A DNA stretch of 64,000 nt from Puccinia triticina (taxonomy: Eukaryota; Basidiomycota; Pucciniomycetes; Pucciniales; Pucciniaceae): the NCBI RefSeq assembly GCF_026914185.1, contig NC_070561.1:4650001-4714000 (forward strand), written 5' to 3'. A model generated the notes under the pieces. It was not told the DNA's origin. It saw nothing but the letters and a program-made list of their open reading frames with translations, and made no database searches. Numbering within the stretch: the stretch's first letter is position 1; the number at the start of each line of letters is the position of its first letter. The position numbers and the translations under genes were made by a program. Below, one piece after another: positions 32,502 through 43,238 of the stretch.

Positions 32502-33096
32502 GTAAAACTTAGAATGAATCTGCTTTGTGATGAAGGTGTGGTGATGGAAACAGGGGTGCTCCCACCAAAACCTTGGATCTGGCTCATGTGAGAAAAGCCT
32601 CTCAGTTTGCAAGACCCTGCGACCAGCTTAAGGACCTTGTGTTCAGTTCGGGCTGAATGAGGCCAATGTGAGACGGCTGCAAGAGGCCCAGCCAACGCTG
32701 AGCGTGGATGCACCACGAAGAAGGAAAAATCGGCCAAGAACAAACGGGCTAAGAGGGAACGCGGCAGGGCCATCTTTCATCCACTTCTCCGACCGCGATT
32801 GGCCTTCAAAGGCAAATCTCCTGGTCTGGACGCTTCGACCAGTGCGGCGGTTCATGGTTCAGTTCATTCTTCTTTCATTTGATTTCGAATGGTGGGGAGA
32901 AAAAAACAAATGTGAACGCAGAAATATGTGTGTTCTCAGTTTGAGTAAAGATGAAAAGAAACACGTTATAGTCGTTACATAACATTCTTGTCCATTTTAT
33001 ACAACCTATGTTCAAAGCTGCGTATGATTTCTTCGCGATTCTTGAGAGAATCTAGATGGATCTGATTAGACAAAGGGATGTTGCTAGTTATGAGTT
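32502..33096. other. Intergenic, no gene seen
   Basis: No family-like reading frame. The part next to 33097 is probably the 3' untranslated region of the minus-strand gene. Confidence 0.4.
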
Positions 33097-34926
33097 TCAA
33101 CGTGGAGAGGAGATGTTGAGACAGAGGGGGTACTGGTCGGTGATGTTGGTGAAGTCTTTCCCCCTGATGTAAGGCCACATGGGCGGCATACAGATCTCCT
33201 GATAGGGCAAAAATTGAATGGATATTGTCAGCGATTAGTAGGGATCAATCAATGAGGGGGAGGGTACTGACATTAGTCTTACAGCGTGGATCACAGTCTG
33301 CCCAATTGGACCATCCGAGCCATTTCTGCAGCCCTTCGATCTCTCCACGCCACTCTGGAATTTTCGCCCGAGCTTCATTCTCGAGTGTCGAGTTGAAGGT
33401 GTAGGTGGGCTTGACAGGAAGCGATAGTTTGATAGTTTGCGAAAAGAGACTGTAGATTGTGGTGCATATCCGGCTCAACGTGCCCTCGATAGCCCCAATG
33501 ATGAGCTGGATGGAGTGGTTCAGATCGGAGGGAAGCAGAGGCGCCGATGTGTAGGCGGTAGCACATTTGCGGATCCCCTCAGAAAGCCAGTCTGGCTCGG
33601 GCGAGTGCCAGTGGGCGAAGTCGAGCGAAGGCATGAGGATGTCGTAGGACAATCCACGCACTTCGATGGCTTGCTCTGTGGCATTCAGGTCGTGCCTATC
33701 CAGGACGTATCGCAGCTCGACGATGGGATGGCTGTACCGCTGCACAATCGTCAAGACCAGGGCGCGCCAGTCCAAGCGGTCCGAGTCCATCTGCCAGTTC
33801 TCGGCATTCTTCCGCGCAAGCACCTCGGCAAGCCGGGCTTGGACGGTCTGTGTATCGTCGGCACTGATCCCGTACAGCCGATGCCGCGAACGCGGTCCTT
33901 CGCTCGTCCCTTCTGCCCGGCGCTTCGCATCCAGACTCTCCAGCCCATCGTAAAACGAGACGAAACCCATTGGATCTAGGATTACGCGCACTTCTCCAGG
34001 CGCGAAAAACTCGCGCTCGCCCGAGCGGGCGTAGTTCCAGCGCGCTCTAGCATAGAACGGGGGATCTGGGACCGGAGGATCGGAAGTCGCACTTTGGTCG
34101 CGCCCCAGAGAAGTAGTGGTCTGGACTTCGGAATCCCACTGGTGTTCGTAATAGGGGTCTGCAGCATTGATCATCCCAAGAAGTCTGGCGCGAAGGAGCA
34201 AAAAACAGATGACATCAGCTTGGGATCACGGTGCATGAGCCAGTGGCTGAGAAAGAGGGCAGAGGAACGAAGTGCTCAACTGAATCCCCTTTGCGAAATC
34301 GCACCATAACAATTCGAATGAGGTGGCCATCCTGACGACACCCTCGAAGCCATGTTTGTCTCCGAATCGGCAGAGCGCAAGGGCGCGAGCAGCTTCGATG
34401 GTGCGGTTTTGGCCGGGCCCGGGGTCGGGGTTCTCAAGGGGGATAGAGGTGTTGGTGATCACGTACTGCGAGTCCATGAAGCCGGGCGTGCCGAGCGAAG
34501 CGCTCTGGCCATCAACATAGAGCACCCTCAGCGGCCGGGTGGCGGCATAGGTGTAGAGATCCAGCTCTCCGCCGCGATGGCTGAAGATCGAGTAGCCCAT
34601 CTCGGCATTCAAGGCCAGCCACTCGGGTCCGGATGATGGGGGCCCAGTGCTGTTGTTCGTGGCATGTAAAGCAGCGTCGACCGCGGGATCAGGCCGGGGA
34701 TGATCGAGTGCCCGCTGTAGGCAAATGCGTTGGGCCATTGCTGCAGCAGACTTGCGAATGATGCAAAGATAAGATTCGAGTTGTCCCGCCCAGAACTTGA
34801 AGGCGCCGAGGCTTCCGATCGCAAGACGTGTTGCTGCCGTCGCGTTGGAGTTGCTTTTGCCAGAGCTGAGAACAGCCAGAAAGACCATACGTATCTCAGT
34901 AGGACACTGATGTGGAGGAGCTTCAT
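33097..34926 (-). pseudogene. Conserved fungal secreted protein, one-base frame break
   Basis: Exons 34926-34281, 34184-33272 and 33198-33097 with introns of 96 and 73 nt. The N-terminus MKLLHISVLLRYVWSFWLFSALAKA is a signal peptide. The rest matches a conserved secreted family of unknown function in filamentous fungi: SGHSIIPGLIPRSTLLY, GPEWLALNAEMGYSIF, RPLRVLYVDGQSAS, FELLWCDFAKGIQ, APGEVRVILDPMGFVSFYDG, RLYGISADDTQTVQARLAEV, DWRALVLTIVQRYSHPIVEL, EGTLSRICTTIYSLF, and a C-terminal Cys cluster ending EICMPPMWPYIRG. Total exon length is one base short of a multiple of three; the break is near 34664, where LLY should continue into HATNN. The rest of the frame is clean, so either a very recent deletion or a sequence error. 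Otherwise it would be a protein of about 553 aa. No known catalytic motif is visible. Confidence 0.75.
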
Positions 34927-35455
34927 CGCTGTTTTGTTTGCGTTGCTTAGAGAAAAATGTTTGATGCCTATTGCGAGATGCTATCCTGGTTAAAGATGTT
35001 GATGGATCCTCTGACGGGCCTGAAAGTCTTTAGGTTTTTATATTCAGAAGAGATAGAGCAAGGCTGTTCTGCTTCCAGGCTTGTGATTGCTAGATTCCTC
35101 TGCAGACCCACTCGAAAGAGGGCCAGCTGTTTGCTTGTCTTCCCAAAAGGATTATTCGCGAGGGACAGCTGTGCCTCCAAGCTGTTTGACCATTTCTGCG
35201 CCCTCCCCCCCCCCTCTCTCGCTACTGTTTTCGAATAAGAGGTAGTGGGCAGACTACCGCTACACCTCGGATGCACCGCAAGTGAGGGGCCGTCTTTGGA
35301 ACGTTGGGGATTCCAATCAGGCTGGGATTACTGTTAAGTTCTAAAGCGGATTATGGTTCCAACCTTATCCCTGTTGACTCAATCTTGACTCAAGTTCCTT
35401 CTCTGGAGAAGGAGGGGCTTGTCGGCATGGCATTTGCAGGTGCTTCGGCGTCAAT
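34927..35455. other. Upstream region of the secreted-protein gene, no gene seen
   Basis: Probably holds the promoter of the minus-strand gene. GAGGTAGTGGGCAGACTACC near 35236 is a weak inverted repeat. No coding evidence. Confidence 0.4.
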
Positions 35456-35823
35456 TGTAGCCGGGCTACAGATACCAGACGGGTATCCCCCGTTCTGGAG
35501 GCGAGATACAGGAGGCACTCGCCTCCCTCGCCTAGTTCGGACTAGTGCCGGAGTTAGGCTAAAGCGCCTCCTTTCTTTCTTCTTGCTACAGCCGCAGGGG
35601 TTTGTCCTGTACGGCTGTAGACTCTTGTTTGTACCCCTGTACTCAGGGTAGTCACGTGTTGTTGTTTCATTCTTGAGGCCACTATATAAAGTGGCCTTTC
35701 TTCAGTTGTAGGGGTTTTTCCCCCAGTTCCTTTTTTAGTCGGAATCCTAGACTTAGCTAGTTTTCCTCGTCTGTGCGCGCGCCCCTCCCGCTGAGCCTCT
35801 GTCGCCTGAAGAGCCCCGCTTCA
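35456..35823 (+). repeat. 5' LTR of Gypsy 1
   Basis: 368 bp, TG...CA. It carries a palindromic TATA region and GCACTCGCCTCC/GGAGGCG repeats. Pair of 42867-43234. Confidence 0.95.
35677..35696 (+). promoter_or_regulatory. LTR TATA box inside a perfect palindrome
   Basis: GGCCACTATATAAAGTGGCC: TATATAAA framed by complementary GGCCACT/AGTGGCC arms. Same in the 3' LTR at about 43088. Likely the Gypsy 1 promoter core. Confidence 0.7.
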
Positions 35824-35838
35824 GTGGTAGCGAGAGCT
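35824..35838 (+). other. Primer-binding site of Gypsy 1
   Basis: GTGGTAGCGAGAGC directly after the 5' LTR resembles the TGGTA(T/G)C.AGAGC site complementary to initiator tRNA-Met used by many Gypsy elements. Confidence 0.6.
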
Positions 35839-36713
35839 AAAGTCAACCATTCGACCGTAACAACTCGCCATAATTACTATAAAAAATTTTTACTTACATA
35901 CTTCGGATTCATTACCATCATCATCCAACCCACCCGTCACCGTTCCTTGTTCAAAGATCTTCTTGTCCTCCTCGCCGCTAGAAACCAGCGGTCAGTCAAG
36001 GCTTCATTCTTTTCTTCTTACTTCCGAACTCTGTGCGGGTCGGTCCCAAAGTCCTTAGTTTGTGGCAGTTGTTGTCACCCTGTTAAGAGGGCGACGCCTC
36101 TGGGTGAGGCTCAGCAACGGAATAGCGAGCATAGTGCTCGAAGAATAAGGAGGGCTACAGATAGCTTACTATTTTTTTTACCGCCCTCTGCGCGTCGTCT
36201 AGATGTCGAATATGGGAAAAGTCGCCCACAGCCCGAAGGGAAAGTTTTGCGAAGGCTCTTCGGCCGATCTCGGCGAAGTCCCGCCAGGGCCTGCGAATCA
36301 GGAGAAGTACACTCCGGAGGAAGTCAACGCCATGACTGGCCCACAACGTCAGTGGCTGAGACAGCGCGAGTATCTGATTGCTGGTTCAGATGACTTACTT
36401 GACTGGGAACCCGAAACAGTAGGTCCCTCTTCTGGCGCATCCTCTGAGGAGACCGTAGGGAAGATTGAAGCGTCTCTGACGAGCGCTTTCAATCAAATGA
36501 AGGTGAACCACCCTCAACACCAGCCGGCCCACCACGCTCCAAATTCGGCTTCAGCCGCAGCACCGGCCCCGGCCGAAGGATACCAGCACCAAGGGTATCA
36601 ACAATCGGCGCAGGCTGGAGGGTACCACCAGACTGGGTACCAGAACGCGGCTCCAGCCGCAGAAAATCCTCAGGGGGTGTTCCATCAAGCCCCCGAACCG
36701 GCCAATGTGCCGG

Positions 36714-38289
36714 TGTGGTGCTCCATTGGCGTGACAATGCCAAAAGCACATTGCAGAGGTATTGAGACAGCATAGATACAGCTATCATTCATTATAAGAG
36801 GAGGAAGTTATATATAATACAAGCAGTGTATGTGTTGATGGGAGGAATGGATTCATTACAGATACAGACAGATGGATGAGGGATAGTGTTAGCACGGACG
36901 GAACGGCAGACTAGGATCATGTAGGATGGACGGCGTGATCAGGGATGGAATGGAGGACCATGACTAGGTAGGATGGCAGGGAGGTGGAAGGATGTTATCA
37001 ATAGAAGAGGTGGAAGGTATTGGGAGCACATGTCTCAACCAGGAATGGAAGGGAGGATGGTGTGGTGTATCAAGTAAGGCAGTGTTATAAGGGTATATTA
37101 CTTGTGTAAGGGTATATTATCTTTATAAGGGTGGTATATTACTTTATAAGGGTCTAGGATTCAGTATGATGGGATATGGATGTAAGTATTAATTAGGGAG
37201 GAGGAAGAAGGAAGGATGGAGCAAGGTGGGAGGAGAGACTTTGACCCCCAATATTCTGGATGGAAGAAGGCAACAGCTGGACATGCAGGCATATGGTAGG
37301 TTACGGAAGGTTGTTTGGGTCACCTAGCAACACATGATATCATGCAGTGCAGCATATGCAGGCAGATAAGGTGTTCAAGGAGCCTGCCTGCAGAATCAAT
37401 TACATCATTCTTTGGCAGGCAGTGCAACACATGCATATATTGCTGTGCAACTGATATCCCCTCCTGCAGAATCCATTACCTAATTGTTTGGCAGGCAGTG
37501 CAACACATGCATATCTTGCTGTGCAACTGATATCCCCTGCAGAAAATAGCCCTCACAAGGAGTTCCCCTGGAGCTAAATTCCCTCACCCTTCAATATATA
37601 AGGAGGCCTCTTTCCCCCCCTCATCAGATCTTTTCCCCATCAGCCTACAGAGGTTTGGTCACAGTGGTTAGTTTAGTTACAGTGGTAGTTTAGTGGTATT
37701 TTAGTGGTAGTGGTAGTGGTAGTGGTAGTGTTAAGTTTGAGTCAGTAGTAGTAGTAGTAGTCAGGAGCTCTAGTAGTAATTAAAGTGCCTTATCAAGAGA
37801 TTGTTAAGGAAGAGATTATTACCAACTTCATCAACAACAATTATAACAAGTAGTAGTAGTGTAGTAGCAACCAGGAGCTCTAGTATTGATTAAAGTGCCT
37901 TATCAAGAGATTGCTTAAGGAAGAGATCATTACCAACCTTCTCATCAACAACCCAACATCAACAACAATTGTATTTTACATAATTGATCCCACTGGATTA
38001 CATTATCCCTCCAGCATCAGAAGTTGTAACAGATCTGCAAGAATAGTGATTTGAGGAATCTAGGTCTGATAGAGATTACTATACAAAAGTAAGATCTATC
38101 TTGGAATCAGCCACATCTTTATAAATATTGATTACAAGACTCTTAGTTATTTGCATAGTACCATTAGAGGGGCAGGTCTTTCAAACCACCCGTAAGTTGT
38201 AATAGCCTTTCAACCTATTAGCACTTTATTTCCCCCTCAGAGGATATTTTCACCAAATAAGCATTTAGTGTCCCACAAGAGTCCCTACA
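36714..38289. mobile_element. Solo LTR inserted in Gypsy 1 gag, 1576 bp
   Basis: TGTGGTGCTCCATTGG at the left, GAGTCCCTACA at the right, flanked by CCGG (36710-36713, 38290-38293). Excising it restores the gag codon precisely. It contains TATATAAGG at 37595-37603 (probable promoter), GTGGTA and GTAGTAGTA simple repeats near 37690-37760 and a duplicated AGGAGCTCTAGTA block (about 37764 and 37870). A second duplication, GCAGGCAGTGCAACACATGC, occurs at about 37415 and 37490. It has no coding capacity. Confidence 0.85.
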
Positions 38290-39052
38290 CCGGAGCTTGT
38301 CATCCCGCCCGAGATTGATCCGTCAAAGGTTCTAAAGGGATGGCCGGACAAAGACAGTCCGAAGTTTTTGGGGGGGCTAGGCGAAAGGGCCACCTCCTGG
38401 CTAAGAGTAGTTGCAGTCCTCATCAAGGATCGCAGAGCTCACCCAGGGATCTGGCACCGAGTAGCCAGCCAGCGCCTCAGTGGGAAGGCATTTCGCGACT
38501 GGACCGATGCGTCCGCCGAAGACACCCAGCCAAAAAGCTGGGCACAGTTCAAGGAGTGGCTCGTCCGGTTGAATCCGTTGGGCACTACGCCGGCGTTACT
38601 GGCGTCGGAGTTGGATAAGCTGCGACAAGGGCCGAATGAGGCCGTCCAGTTCTTCTACAAGCGGTTCTGCGCTTGGCAGCAGAAGGCGAAGACGATCCAC
38701 TTCGCCCATGATGAACAGACTGCGTTCATCACTCGGCTCACCCCGGGCCTCTCTTGAAAAGTCCAGGAGTTCGTGACCGGAGAAACCATCCGCGGTAATC
38801 CCTGCGCGATGAAGGACGTTGTTATGGCAGCCATCGCCAACGACCAGCACTACCGCACCTCGGTCGCAGCGCCAGTTGCTGGAGGATCGGGAGCCGGGAA
38901 GCGCCGAGCCGACGGCGACGGAGGCAAGAATCGGAAGAAGACTTCGTGGCCTTGCCACAATTGCAAAGTCGAGGGGCACTCCGCTAGGAACTGCCCAGAA
39001 CCAAAGACCGACGCCCAAAAGGCGTGGGAGAAGGCTAATCAAGCCAAGAACC

Positions 39053-39066
39053 AAAAAAAAGAGTAG
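39053..39066 (+). promoter_or_regulatory. Probable -1 ribosomal frameshift site, gag to pol
   Basis: In the gag frame the sequence reads CAA AAA AAA GAG TAG, giving the slippery heptamer A AAA AAA two codons before the stop. The pol frame is -1 relative to gag and is open from here through 39168 onward. A downstream RNA structure was not assessed. Confidence 0.7.
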
Positions 39067-39167
39067 TCGGTGAGGAAGAGTCTCTCCCACCGACGTTAGT
39101 TGTAATTTCTTCTCCCTTATGCAATCCATCTGTTGTTGAGAAGGACTTACAAGAGCCTCGCCGTGAG

Positions 39168-42100
39168 TTGTCCCACCGTGAGATAGAATCAGCTGAAGTG
39201 TCTGCTAGCCGCCCAGGCATGGGGGTAGCCGTGTCAGACGGACCGATTGAGACCGGCACCGAGCAGCCGGAGTTGTCCGCTGATGTCGTAAGCGACTGCT
39301 TGTGCATCGATGGATGCCATGCTGTCGAGTTTGCGCCGGATGAACCCCAAGGGGTTCGCGCAGAATTCCATCATTTAGTCGAGGGCCGCTTGGCCAGGGT
39401 CCTCCTCGACACCGGCGCGGGTTCGTCGTATGTGTCAAGTTCGTTTGTTTCGGATCGTGAGTTGTCAATCAGTCGAGCGGCCGAATCGTTTAGAGTTACC
39501 GGAGCTTTCGGCGATCGGGTGTCCGACGACAGGTTAGCATCCGTCCGTTTCATTCTCTCGGGGGTTTCCTTCGAAGTCGTTTGTAGAATAGCGCCGTTGT
39601 CCAGTTATGACGTCATCCTCGGTCGCGATTGGATATCCACGAATGTCGTGTCGACCGACTGGAATTCAAACACGTGGCATTTAAGGGATCAGTTCAGTAA
39701 TGTCGTTCCCTTTAGTTTATCCTCGTCGACGGTCTGTAGTCTGATGACTCACGAGTTGGCCGTAATGTCTGAGGAAGAAGAGGTATTTCTACCTCGCTCG
39801 ATCCGGCGCCACAAATTCTATGAAGGCGCCCGGGAGTCGTTCCTATGCTTAATGGAATCGGAGGGAGTGAAAGGCCCGAGGGATGAGTTACCGGTGGGTT
39901 TACCCACCGAGTTCGGACCCGACGCCGCGCTCAGAAATTCGTTGCAGTCCCTAGTAAGGCGCTTCGGAGGGGTTTTTGGACCTATCGATTCGGTTTCCTC
40001 GAAACCCAGAACCATAGAGCACCTGGTTAACACCGGAGATGCTGAAGCCGTTCACCAGCCGGTGCGGCAGTTGTCACCGGCCCTTCTGGGCACGCTGAAA
40101 GAAAGACTAGAAGGCTTACAGGCGGCCGGATTTATTAGGCCATCGACGTCCGCGTGGTCATCACCTATCGTCATGGTGAAGAATCCTACTTCAGGAAAGG
40201 TTAGGCTGTGCGTCGACTACAGAAAAGTGAACGCCCTCACCAGAAAGGACAGGCACCCGCTGCCTATTATCCAAGAGTGCTTCGATGCACTGCGGGGAGC
40301 GAAGTTCTTCTCGAAGGTCGATCTTCAACAAGGTTTTCACCAAATGAAGATCGCAGAGTCGGATGTCCCTAAAACAGCATTTGGGACCAAGTACGGCCAT
40401 TTTGAATGGTTAGTAATGCCCTTTGGGCTCGTGAACGCACCTTTGACGTTCCAGCGTATGATGACGCAGATCCTCCGACCGTTTATTGATGTGTTCGTTC
40501 AGGTATACCTTGACGACATACTCATTTATTCGGCGAGTGAAGAAGAACATGTTCAGCATGTCGAGCGGGTTCTTGAGGTGCTTCGGCGCGAGGACTTGAA
40601 GTGTAGTGGCGCTAAGTGCGCATTTGGCCTCCGGGAGATACAATACGTTGGCCATATCATCGGACACAACTCGATTCGTCCGATGGAGCAGAAGCTCAGT
40701 TGCGTCCGCGACTGGCCACGGCCTCAGACGGTATACGACGTGCGTTTGTTCCTCGGGCTGTGCGGGTTCTATCGCCGATATGTGAAGAACTTCGCAAAGA
40801 TTGCCGCCCCGTTGCATGACCTGACGGCGGGCGGAGTGGCAAAACGTCAGTCAGTCCAGTGGCTGCCGCAGCAGGAGGTAGCTTTCCGCCAGTTGAAGGA
40901 AGCATTAGTTAGCGCACCCATCCTCTTGATACCGGACGTACTGAAAAAGTTCGTCATGGAGACCGATGCCTCAGACTTCGCCATAGGAGCGGTGCTTCTG
41001 CAGGACGGTGACGACTCGCTGCTACATCCCGTGGCTTTCGAGTCAAGTAAACTAAACAAGGCGCAGAGGAATTACCCTGCGCAGGAACGCGAGCTGTTAG
41101 CTATCATACATGCTTGGCGGAAATGGCACATCTATTTGGATGGCGCAGTCGAGACGACAGTAGTTTACACTGACCATGCTTCTCTGGCTTACTTACAGAC
41201 CCAGCTGTTGCCTACGAAGCGTCTCCTTCGCTGGATTGAGGAGTTCGCCGAGATGGATATCGAAATTCGGTATAAGAAGGGCGCCGAGAACATCGTGCCC
41301 GACGCGCTCTCGCGGAGAAGTGACCTAGCGTTACTAGAAGAGGTAACAGATCAGCTTCATGAGACTGACTGGCCTTTGATTATACCCTATCTTATAGAGG
41401 GAAGAACGTTACCTGAAGGTATCCCAGAACGCCTGGTCATACGGGCGAAGGAGAACATCAAGCTCTTCGAATACGACCCGGACGACGAGACCTTGATTTA
41501 TCTGGGCCGTCGAGGGTTGAAAGAACGGTCGCCATTCGTCGCGTTTGCCTACCGGTTCGATTTGCTCAGGTCGGTTCACGATGAGCTCGGCCATAGAGGC
41601 AGAGACTGCACCTTGCAGATCCTGCGGGGTCGGGGGTGGTGGCCGAAGAGGTATGATGATGTGCAGAGTTATATCCGCACATGCGAGTCGTGTCAGATAC
41701 ACGAAAGGCCGCACGCTTCGCAGGAGACCGGCCTCCAGAAGCCTTTGCCGGCAGTGTTGCCGTTTGAGCGCTGGTCCTCGGACCTGGTGCAGATGCCAGA
41801 AAGCTACAAAAAGGGATACAAGTGGATCTTGACAGCAATAGACCACTGTACCTCGTGGCCCGTGGCAGTTCCGCTGAAAGATGCTTCAGCGGCAGAATTG
41901 GCACAAGCAATTTGCGACGAGGTGATTACACCTTTCGGAGCCCCAAAAGAATTCCTGACGGACCGAGGATCCAACTACCTGTCCGCCGGTTTCCAGAAGT
42001 TCCTGGCCGCGGCCGGGAGCAAGCCAGTCCGAACATCTGGGTATCATCCCCAGACTAATGGAAAATCAGAAAGATTCAACGGGATCTTAGAAGCGGCTCT

Positions 42101-42854
42101 GTTCCGCATGAACAAGACCGGAGACCCAGCAAGATGGGAAGACTTTCTCCCAGCGGCGTTGTTCTCCGCAAGGATCCACGCCAGCGATAGCAGTGGGTTC
42201 TCCCCTTTCGAGCTCCTCTACGGTGTTAAACCGAGGTTGCCACAGGACCGTCGGCGAATGGTCGCCGCAGAAGCTGCCCTACCCGGGCATGAAGAACTAA
42301 AAGTGCGCATTGAAGCGCTAAACAGGACTAGAATAACTGCCGCGGGCAATACCGCTACGCGTGCATTAAAGAATAAAGAGGCTTTCGACGGAAAGACGGC
42401 CTTTGCACGAGACTTAGAACGCCTCGTAGTCGGGCAAGCTGTGAAGCTTCGCAATGAAAAACACACCAAGGGTCAGCCAAGGTGGTTTGGACCATTCATG
42501 GTCAAAGCAGTCCTCGAGAACAATGTCTACATTGTTGAGGATCATCAGGGCGTCGAATACCCTAGACCAGTTAACGGGAACAGTCTGAAACCCGTAGCAC
42601 TGCGCTCCCTCATCGTCAATGATATGTGGGCCGCACCGCCTGCTATTGCGCAGCGCGAAAAAAGGGCCGACGCCAAGGTGGCAAGGGACCTACTCAAGAA
42701 GACACGGTCTTTAGCCAAGACCAAGAATAAGCCCCCAGTAGTGACTGAGGCACCCAGTGCGAGCCCAGAGGCTCCCCCGGCTAAGACACCGGGAAGAAGG
42801 CTCCGGCTCCGGCTCGGGCCGCCGCCATCAGGGTCCGGGACGGCCCCCGTTTAG
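39168..42854 (+). CDS. Gypsy 1 pol: protease, RT, RNase H, integrase
   Basis: 1228 aa from the first Met; probably made as a Gag-Pol fusion by -1 frameshift upstream. Aspartic protease VLLDTGAGSSYV near residue 80. Reverse transcriptase from about 300: VRLCVDYRKVNALT, FFSKVDLQQGFHQMKI, MPFGLVNAPLTFQRMM and the catalytic VYLDDILIYS. RNase H FVMETDASDFAIGAVL and VVYTDHASLAYL. Integrase with zinc region VHDELGHRG...CESC, then WSSDLVQMP, LTDRGSNYLSAGF and NGKSERFNGILE giving D, D, E. A GPF motif RWFGPFMVKAV follows. The Lys/Pro-rich tail has no clear chromodomain. No stops, so this copy could supply active enzymes even though its own gag is broken. Confidence 0.95.
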   Translation: MSHREIESAEVSASRPGMGVAVSDGPIETGTEQPELSADVVSDCLCIDGCHAVEFAPDEPQGVRAEFHHLVEGRLARVLLDTGAGSSYVSSSFVSDRELSISRAAESFRVTGAFGDRVSDDRLASVRFILSGVSFEVVCRIAPLSSYDVILGRDWISTNVVSTDWNSNTWHLRDQFSNVVPFSLSSSTVCSLMTHELAVMSEEEEVFLPRSIRRHKFYEGARESFLCLMESEGVKGPRDELPVGLPTEFGPDAALRNSLQSLVRRFGGVFGPIDSVSSKPRTIEHLVNTGDAEAVHQPVRQLSPALLGTLKERLEGLQAAGFIRPSTSAWSSPIVMVKNPTSGKVRLCVDYRKVNALTRKDRHPLPIIQECFDALRGAKFFSKVDLQQGFHQMKIAESDVPKTAFGTKYGHFEWLVMPFGLVNAPLTFQRMMTQILRPFIDVFVQVYLDDILIYSASEEEHVQHVERVLEVLRREDLKCSGAKCAFGLREIQYVGHIIGHNSIRPMEQKLSCVRDWPRPQTVYDVRLFLGLCGFYRRYVKNFAKIAAPLHDLTAGGVAKRQSVQWLPQQEVAFRQLKEALVSAPILLIPDVLKKFVMETDASDFAIGAVLLQDGDDSLLHPVAFESSKLNKAQRNYPAQERELLAIIHAWRKWHIYLDGAVETTVVYTDHASLAYLQTQLLPTKRLLRWIEEFAEMDIEIRYKKGAENIVPDALSRRSDLALLEEVTDQLHETDWPLIIPYLIEGRTLPEGIPERLVIRAKENIKLFEYDPDDETLIYLGRRGLKERSPFVAFAYRFDLLRSVHDELGHRGRDCTLQILRGRGWWPKRYDDVQSYIRTCESCQIHERPHASQETGLQKPLPAVLPFERWSSDLVQMPESYKKGYKWILTAIDHCTSWPVAVPLKDASAAELAQAICDEVITPFGAPKEFLTDRGSNYLSAGFQKFLAAAGSKPVRTSGYHPQTNGKSERFNGILEAALFRMNKTGDPARWEDFLPAALFSARIHASDSSGFSPFELLYGVKPRLPQDRRRMVAAEAALPGHEELKVRIEALNRTRITAAGNTATRALKNKEAFDGKTAFARDLERLVVGQAVKLRNEKHTKGQPRWFGPFMVKAVLENNVYIVEDHQGVEYPRPVNGNSLKPVALRSLIVNDMWAAPPAIAQREKRADAKVARDLLKKTRSLAKTKNKPPVVTEAPSASPEAPPAKTPGRRLRLRLGPPPSGSGTAPV

Positions 42855-42866
42855 GGAGGGGGATGT
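42855..42866 (+). other. Polypurine tract of Gypsy 1
   Basis: GGAGGGGGATGT immediately before the 3' LTR, the usual position for plus-strand priming. Confidence 0.7.
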
Positions 42867-43234
42867 TGTAGCCGGGCTACAGATACCAGACGGGTATCCC
42901 CCGTTCTGGAGGCGAGATACAGGAGGCACTCGCCTCCCTCGCCTAGTTCGGACTAGTGCCGGAGTTAGGCTAAAGCGCCTCCTTTCTTTCTTCTTGCTAC
43001 AGCCGCAGGGGTTTGTCCTGTACGGCTGTAGACTCTTGTTTGTACCCCTGTACTCAGGGTAGTCACGTGTTGTTGTTTCATTCTCGAGGCCACTATATAA
43101 AGTGGCCTTTCTTCAGTTGTAGGGGTTTTTCCCCCAGTTCCTTTTTTAGTCGGAATCCTAGACTTAGCTAGTTTTCCTCGTCTGTGCGCGCGCCCCTCCC
43201 GCTGAGCCTCTGTCGCCTGAAGAGCCCCGCTTCA
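42867..43234 (+). repeat. 3' LTR of Gypsy 1
   Basis: 368 bp, same length as the 5' LTR. The one difference noticed is CTTGAGG to CTCGAGG upstream of the TATA palindrome. Confidence 0.95.
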
Positions 43235-43238
43235 CAAT

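Larger units (their letters stand above)
36203..39066 (+). pseudogene. Gypsy 1 gag, interrupted by a solo LTR and one TGA
   Basis: Structural polyprotein. The first part 36203-36713 (MSNMGKVAHSPKGKF) includes a Gln/Ala/Pro-rich HQGYQQSAQAGGYHQ stretch. The frame is cut at codon G|AG by the 36714-38289 insertion and resumes exactly at 38294 (ELVIPPEIDPSK). It continues through the capsid (WLRVVAVLIKDRRAHPGIWH, EAVQFFYKRF) to a CCHC knuckle, CHNCKVEGHSARNC, near 38957-38998. TGA at 38755 replaces a likely Arg before KVQEFVTGE. It stops at TAG 39064. Without insertion and TGA the frame is continuous. A run of eight A at 39053-39060 just before the stop suggests slippage into pol. Confidence 0.85.
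35456..43234 (+). mobile_element. Ty3/Gypsy retrotransposon 1, 7.8 kb, young
   Basis: Two 368-bp LTRs (35456-35823, 42867-43234) begin TGTAGCCGGGCTAC and end CCCCGCTTCA. They are flanked by CAAT (35452-35455, 43235-43238). I see only one difference between the LTRs, which means a recent insertion. Order: LTR, primer-binding site, gag, pol (protease, RT, RNase H, integrase), polypurine tract, LTR, the Ty3/Gypsy arrangement. A 1.6-kb solo LTR interrupts gag. Confidence 0.95.

Noticed and set aside
35773..36393. 206-codon frame in the Gypsy 1 leader
   Set aside because: Starts inside the LTR, overlaps the gag start in another frame and has no domain; it is probably untranslated leader.
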